In this document: piece by piece, positions 5,138 through 8,978 of the stretch
How positions within the stretch are numbered: the first letter of the stretch is position 1
How the letters are laid out: every line of letters starts with the position of its first letter
DNA from: Lachnospiraceae bacterium
GTDB taxonomy: Bacteria; Bacillota; Clostridia; Lachnospirales; Lachnospiraceae
Direction: 5' to 3'
Assembly: GCA_016301965.1 (NCBI GenBank)
Contig: JAEDOO010000069.1
Location: 1 to 8,978, forward strand
DNA length: 8,978 bases
Made by a program: the position numbers and the translations under genes
The notes under the pieces: generated by a model
Databases searched by the model: none
Seen by the model: only the letters and a program-made list of their open reading frames with translations
What the model was told of the DNA's origin: nothing

Positions 5138-7762
5138 TTATAATTCAAAATCTTTCTCGTAAAGAATGATTCGATTCATTCGGTCCACCTGACGGCCAGA
5201 CAGCTTACGGCCAATCTTACGGCCGCCTTTACTGGCCTTGGCAATAGCAGCATCCACCATTTCCTTAACTTTGGCTATAGATACCGGTTCTTCCACGCTC
5301 TGGTTGGCGCCAATAATCGTATACAGAGCAAGAATACCCATCTCATCCATCTTATAACCACATTCTCCCGCATAGGTTCTGGCAAAAGTCACCAGCTCAT
5401 CGTTGGTGAATACAGGAATTTTAATCACGGCATCAAACTTCTCCGCAAACTCCGGATGACTCTCCAGCATATTCTTCATATTTTCCTTCTCATCTTCAAT
5501 GATCAGGATCATACTGTCAGTTCTGAAATCCATAGCCTGATTCAGCTTCATGATAGTCTCGTCCGTCATCAGACTGGCTTTCTCGATCACAAGAAATCCT
5601 CCAGACAGCTTTGCCACTACCTGTGCCACATCTTTCTCGTTCAGATCTCTGGCATGAATCCGGGCAAACTTTGCAGCGGACATCTCAAACTCCTTACAGA
5701 GTGCCTTGATCAGGCCCTCGCTGAGCCGTGTCTTTCCGGTACCTTTTCTGCCCATGATCGCAATATTTCCATGACGTGAAGTCTTGGATACGGCTCCATT
5801 ATAAGCCTTATTCAGAGCTTCCAGAATCTGTGTATCCATACCCGGAACTTTGGCAAAATACGTGAACACTCTCTTCTGCTCCTCTGTCATACGATTTGCC
5901 GGTGCAGCTCGCATAATGCGCAGACGCTTATCCTGGGGGGTCTCCTTTTCCAGAGTCGTATGCTCCATGGTACGGTCAGCTTCCTTCTCAAGACGACGTA
6001 CCAGATCCTCTTCTTCTTTAGTGGGAGTTTCCTCTTCTGCCACCGGTTCCGGTTCTGCCGGATTCGCCATCATATCTGTAACTTCTGCCGCCAGAAGAGC
6101 CTGAAGATCAAATTCTTCTTCTTTTTCTTCTTCCGGGACACCTGCACTTGCTGCTGTCTGCTGCGGCACAGGCTCAGAAGTTTCCGCAATTTCTTTCTGC
6201 AGATCCAGAGTTTTTGCCGGGACTTCCTGAATTTCTTCTTTTTCTTCTTCCGGTTCTGCCGCTTTTAAAATCTGTTCTTCCAGATCAAAAACCGGCTCCT
6301 CATCAACCGTCGCCGTCTCAGACAACTCTTCTTTTCCGGCAGCCACTTCTGCCTCTGCAGTCTCAATGATCTGCTGCTCCAAATCAAACTCGAAATCCTG
6401 TGTTTCTTCCGGCTCCCGGACAGCTTCATTCAATAGCGCATCTTCAATCGCCGGTTCCCGGAGATCTTTGACAGGTTCTGTACCTGCATCTTTTTCAAAA
6501 ACAATGTCTTTCGTTTCTTTTTCTGCGTTCTTCTCCTTCAGAATATCTGCGACTTCGTTTTCCAGAAGTTTTGACAGATCAAAATCATCTTCTGCCGGTT
6601 CCGCCGATGCAGCCGGAATAGCCATGACCGGCTCCTCCACCTTTTCGGCTGGTGCATCTGCTGCTGCAAACACATCCGCCTGCGCTTCAAACATGGCTGA
6701 GAAATCAAGGGTATCACCTTTGGGTTCCTCCTCTTTCAACTCCTCTTCCTTCCTCATGGCCTCAGGCTTTGTCATGACTTCGTCCCGTCGAATACCGCTT
6801 TCTGCCGGCTGCTCCGGTTCCAGTTTCGGTGCATAGCGGTCATTCTCAACATTGACAAAGAGTTCCTGAGCTGCTTCTTTCTCTTCGTCTTCCGGTTCAT
6901 CCTCTTCTTCATGAATCATACCGCCGATGACTTTTTTAAGGCCCTGGGACAGTCTTGTCTGCAGATCAATGGTACTGATAAAGTCCTGACGCTGTTCTTC
7001 TTTTTCCGGTTTTGCGCTATCCTCTGCCGGTTCTGTTTCCTGCTTTTTTTCCGTCTGGCTATTTCCTGCCAGTTCTTCATAGACCGGTTCCGGTTTCTTT
7101 TTCTTTTTTTTGAATTTCGGCTCTTCTTTTTCCAGAAGCTCCGGCATAGTCTCAAAACGATGGTCGTATTTATCCTGCTGAGATGGCGTAAGTGCTGTGT
7201 GCTTCATCTTCAGTTCCATGGCTTTCACCACATATACACCTTCGCTGAACCACAGAATGATATCGTCACATTCTTCGATACATTCTTCTTTCCGGCCGGC
7301 TTTATCATACAACCTGGCCAGCTCATACGCCCATCTCTCCGTATATTCGCTTTCTTTGTAATCATGCAGTGCTTCGATCTGCTCATCCAGAGAAGACTGA
7401 CTTGCCTTCAGGATCTTATACTGTAACAGATATCTTGCCGCATCTCTGGGCGCTGCTTTAATAAATTCCTGATAGTATTCAGACGCGCCTTCCGTATCGT
7501 TCATCATCAAACACAGTTCCACAAGACGTGAAAGTATACTCTTGCCAATGGAAGCACGTTTCAATGCCAGAAGCAGTATCCGTCTGCTGTCTTCCAGCAT
7601 ATCGTTGGCCTCGTATACATCGGCCACCATACATAGTGTTCTGATATTTTTTACACGGCGCCAGTCGATCCCCTTAACAACGTCCAGCGCTCCATCATAA
7701 TCCTGGTCTGCAACCAGCGCTTTAAGCTGGTCCAGTTTTACCTGATATTCCGCCTTATCCAA
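5138..7762 (-). CDS. Large TPR-like / acidic linker / AAA+-like protein
   Basis: I do not recognise a named gene. Residue numbers here count from the in-frame GTG at 7771 (877 aa). Residues 1-200 are paired helices of TPR style. Residues 210-620 are a long, low-complexity, Glu/Pro/Ala-rich and probably disordered linker with a basic patch KKKKKK (221-226) and seven copies of a short [FIL]-D-[LF] motif. Residues 630-860 form a P-loop domain with Walker A GRKGTGKT (674-681). Its layout recalls the CbxX/SpoVK branch of AAA+ proteins, but Walker B reads FLVIEK (726-731) where VIDEA is usual, and HPEFAEKF (772-779) has Lys where the arginine finger is expected. It may bind ATP and be weak in hydrolysis. 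I chose TTG 7762 (874 aa) because AGAGGTG (7769-7775) lies six bases upstream, while GTG 7771 lies inside that ribosome-binding site. There is no signal peptide or membrane segment. It is followed by ksgA. Confidence 0.8.
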   Translation of the reverse strand: MDKAEYQVKLDQLKALVADQDYDGALDVVKGIDWRRVKNIRTLCMVADVYEANDMLEDSRRILLLALKRASIGKSILSRLVELCLMMNDTEGASEYYQEFIKAAPRDAARYLLQYKILKASQSSLDEQIEALHDYKESEYTERWAYELARLYDKAGRKEECIEECDDIILWFSEGVYVVKAMELKMKHTALTPSQQDKYDHRFETMPELLEKEEPKFKKKKKKPEPVYEELAGNSQTEKKQETEPAEDSAKPEKEEQRQDFISTIDLQTRLSQGLKKVIGGMIHEEEDEPEDEEKEAAQELFVNVENDRYAPKLEPEQPAESGIRRDEVMTKPEAMRKEEELKEEEPKGDTLDFSAMFEAQADVFAAADAPAEKVEEPVMAIPAASAEPAEDDFDLSKLLENEVADILKEKNAEKETKDIVFEKDAGTEPVKDLREPAIEDALLNEAVREPEETQDFEFDLEQQIIETAEAEVAAGKEELSETATVDEEPVFDLEEQILKAAEPEEEKEEIQEVPAKTLDLQKEIAETSEPVPQQTAASAGVPEEEKEEEFDLQALLAAEVTDMMANPAEPEPVAEEETPTKEEEDLVRRLEKEADRTMEHTTLEKETPQDKRLRIMRAAPANRMTEEQKRVFTYFAKVPGMDTQILEALNKAYNGAVSKTSRHGNIAIMGRKGTGKTRLSEGLIKALCKEFEMSAAKFARIHARDLNEKDVAQVVAKLSGGFLVIEKASLMTDETIMKLNQAMDFRTDSMILIIEDEKENMKNMLESHPEFAEKFDAVIKIPVFTNDELVTFARTYAGECGYKMDEMGILALYTIIGANQSVEEPVSIAKVKEMVDAAIAKASKGGRKIGRKLSGRQVDRMNRIILYEKDFEL

Positions 7763-7819
7763 TGTACTCACCTCTATAATATTCTATGTACATACTGCAA
7801 GCAATTATAATCAAAAACC

Positions 7820-7848
7820 AGTTTAGCACACTGATCTCTGCTTGTCAA
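7820..7848 (-). promoter_or_regulatory. Promoter of the large TPR/AAA+-like gene
   Basis: On the minus strand a perfect -35 TTGACA (7843-7848) is followed after 17 bases by TAAACT (7820-7825), with TG at the extended -10 position. It lies about 60 bases upstream of the proposed TTG start and between that gene and the inverted-repeat element. It is one of the best sigma-A matches in the window and could drive the large gene and, by read-through, ksgA. Confidence 0.7.
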
Positions 7849-7855
7849 TTCGAGG

Positions 7856-8093
7856 GGACGGAGTTAACAAAACAGAGGGCAGTACCTTCCTTCCACCCTC
7901 AAGCTGCCAAATCCAAAAGCTGCACTTAACCAAAAAACAGGGCGGCGGTGTCTTCCTGTCAGCCTCCACATACATATATAAATTCTTCGCGACTTTAGCG
8001 AGCACGACTCCGAGACTACAGGCTCGGAGCGAGCGCAGCAGGAGCAAAAATTTATATATGTATGTGGAGGCTGACAGGAAGACACCGCCGTCC
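7856..8093. repeat. Inverted-repeat (MITE-like) element with 42-bp perfect arms
   Basis: Arms at 7943-7984 and 8049-8090 are perfect reverse complements (42 bp; begin CGGCGGTGTCTTCC, end ATATATAAATT). The 64-base loop holds a second stem, CTCCGAG (8008-8014) with CTCGGAG (8023-8029), and two GCGAGC copies. Wider out, GGACGG (7856-7861) matches CCGTCC (8088-8093), and GGGGACGGAGTTAAC at 7854-7868 resembles the GGGGACGG ends of REP-like elements in clostridia. Two imperfect copies of TTAAC-A-rich-CAG-GGG(C) occur at about 7864-7880 and 7927-7943. There is no transposase or credible reading frame inside; frames of 70-90 codons here are mirror products of the arms. On the minus strand the stem is followed by CCCTGTTTTTTGG, so it may also terminate glgP transcription. 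Mobility is inferred from form only. Confidence 0.7.
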
Positions 8094-8120
8094 GTACGTA
8101 TTACACTACTTACTTAACCA

Positions 8121-8978
8121 TTAGAAATTGCTTTCCGTAGGCTCCACCTTCACCTTATCCAGATGCCAGATTTCATCCACATACTGCTGAATGGTACGGT
8201 CAGATGTAAACTTGCCGGATTTGGCAACATTCAGCATAGCCATACGAGCCCAGCGTTTTTCATCGCGGTAAGCTTCCTCTACTCTCCGCTGTGCGGCAGC
8301 GTAAGCCTTGAAGTCAGCCAGGATGAAATAACGGTCTGCTTTACCAAACTTATTTGTCAGCAGAGAATCGTACAGATCGCGGAACATTTCGGTATGCTGG
8401 AAGGTTCCGTTGATCAGGCTCATCAGTACGCGGCGGATATCCTGGTCTGTGTTAAAGTAGAAGTTCGGATCATAACCGCCGTTGTTTTCAAAGTTGATAA
8501 CTTCCTGAGCGGACAGACCGAAAATGAAGGCATTCTCCTCACCTACTTCTTCTACGATCTCTACGTTAGCACCATCCATAGTTCCCAGCGTGGGAGCACC
8601 GTTTAACATGAACTTCATGTTACCTGTACCGGAAGCCTCTTTACTTGCTGTGGAAATCTGCTCGGAAACATCTGCGGCAGCAAAAATCATTTCTGCATTG
8701 CTTACACGATAATTCTCGATAAATACCACCTTGATCTTGCCGTTGATACTCGGATCGTTATTGATCACGTCCGCTACGGTGTTGATCAGCTTAATTGTCA
8801 GCTTGGCTGTGCGATATCCTGCAGCAGCTTTTGCACCGAAAATGAAGGTTCTCGGATAGAAATCTCTTTCCGGATGATCTTTGATCTCATTGTACAGATA
8901 CATAACGTGCAGGATGTTTAACAGCTGTCTCTTGTACTCGTGCAGACGTTTAACCTGTACGTCGAAGATGGAGTGCGG
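8121..8978 (-). CDS. glgP: Glycogen phosphorylase, C-terminal part (cut by window edge)
   Basis: The reading frame is open to the right edge, so only the last 285 residues of a protein usually near 800 are seen. Glycogen phosphorylase (GT35 family) releases glucose-1-phosphate from alpha-1,4-glucans with phosphate, using pyridoxal phosphate. Visible signatures are FDVQVKRLHEYKRQLLN near the start (visible residues 5-21), FGAKAAAGYRTAKLTIKLIN (the usual KAA-GY loop), and EASGTGNMKFMLNGAPTLGT, whose Lys (visible residue 122) forms the Schiff base with PLP. NGAPTLGTMDGANVEI follows. The C terminus ends in VEPTESNF with a TAA stop at 8121-8123. No truncation or frameshift is seen in this part. 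The in-frame ATG at 8903 is internal, not the start. The inverted-repeat element begins about 30 bases downstream and probably provides termination. Confidence 0.96.
   Translation of the reverse strand, partial: PHSIFDVQVKRLHEYKRQLLNILHVMYLYNEIKDHPERDFYPRTFIFGAKAAAGYRTAKLTIKLINTVADVINNDPSINGKIKVVFIENYRVSNAEMIFAAADVSEQISTASKEASGTGNMKFMLNGAPTLGTMDGANVEIVEEVGEENAFIFGLSAQEVINFENNGGYDPNFYFNTDQDIRRVLMSLINGTFQHTEMFRDLYDSLLTNKFGKADRYFILADFKAYAAAQRRVEEAYRDEKRWARMAMLNVAKSGKFTSDRTIQQYVDEIWHLDKVKVEPTESNF

Noticed and set aside
5850..6836. Several plus-strand frames rich in Ser/Phe/Leu
   Set aside because: They are antisense shadows of the Glu-rich linker, whose low-complexity codons leave few stops on the opposite strand.
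7943..8090. CRISPR array or tRNA-like structure
   Set aside because: There is only one inverted pair and no regularly spaced direct repeats; the loop lacks tRNA T-arm features.
7823..8117. Three open frames of 73-91 codons on both strands
   Set aside because: They lie in the inverted-repeat element; the same peptide (NLYMYVEADRKTPP) appears from both arms, showing that they are by-products of the palindrome.

Overview
The window looks chromosomal and comes from a low-to-moderate GC Firmicute. A gut-type clostridium (Lachnospiraceae-like) is the best fit: strong AGGAGG ribosome-binding sites, a reverse-type rubrerythrin for oxygen defence, a YpuA-like DUF1002 protein, an orphan corrinoid adenosyltransferase and a clostridial glycogen phosphorylase. 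The family placement is inference from gene content and style; no rRNA or marker phylogeny was available. Almost everything is coded on the minus strand, except one plus-strand gene at 2239-2778.

Left part (1-1720): a peroxide/oxygen-stress cluster. Read on the minus strand, a PerR-type repressor (1227-1640) is preceded by a promoter and a perfect 10-3-10 palindrome (1664-1686), is followed after 36 bp by a reverse rubrerythrin (648-1190), then a strong terminator, then a 109-residue protein with a desulforedoxin-like CxxC...CC iron site (200-529). A hairpin lies just before the ribosome-binding site of this last gene. A terminator-like hairpin and an outward-facing promoter lie at the left edge.

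Middle (1806-2997): a 102-residue, three-helix membrane protein and a corrinoid adenosyltransferase (CobO type) diverge from back-to-back promoters. The adenosyltransferase gene converges with the next minus-strand gene across a 219-bp AT-rich gap holding a GC-rich hairpin and a tandem 10-bp repeat.

Right part (2998-8978), all minus strand: a secreted DUF1002 protein; a 326-bp gap with its promoter and the ksgA terminator; the 16S rRNA dimethyladenosine transferase KsgA/RsmA; a large protein with N-terminal TPR-like helices, a long acidic linker and a degenerate C-terminal AAA+-like domain; a 240-bp inverted-repeat element with perfect 42-bp arms; and the C-terminal third of glycogen phosphorylase running off the right edge.

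The most interesting items are the large TPR/linker/AAA+ protein (altered Walker B, seven repeats of a short [FIL]-D-[LF] motif), the inverted-repeat element, and the PerR-rubrerythrin-small iron protein cluster with its operator and hairpins. No transposase, phage gene, CRISPR array, tRNA or rRNA was seen.
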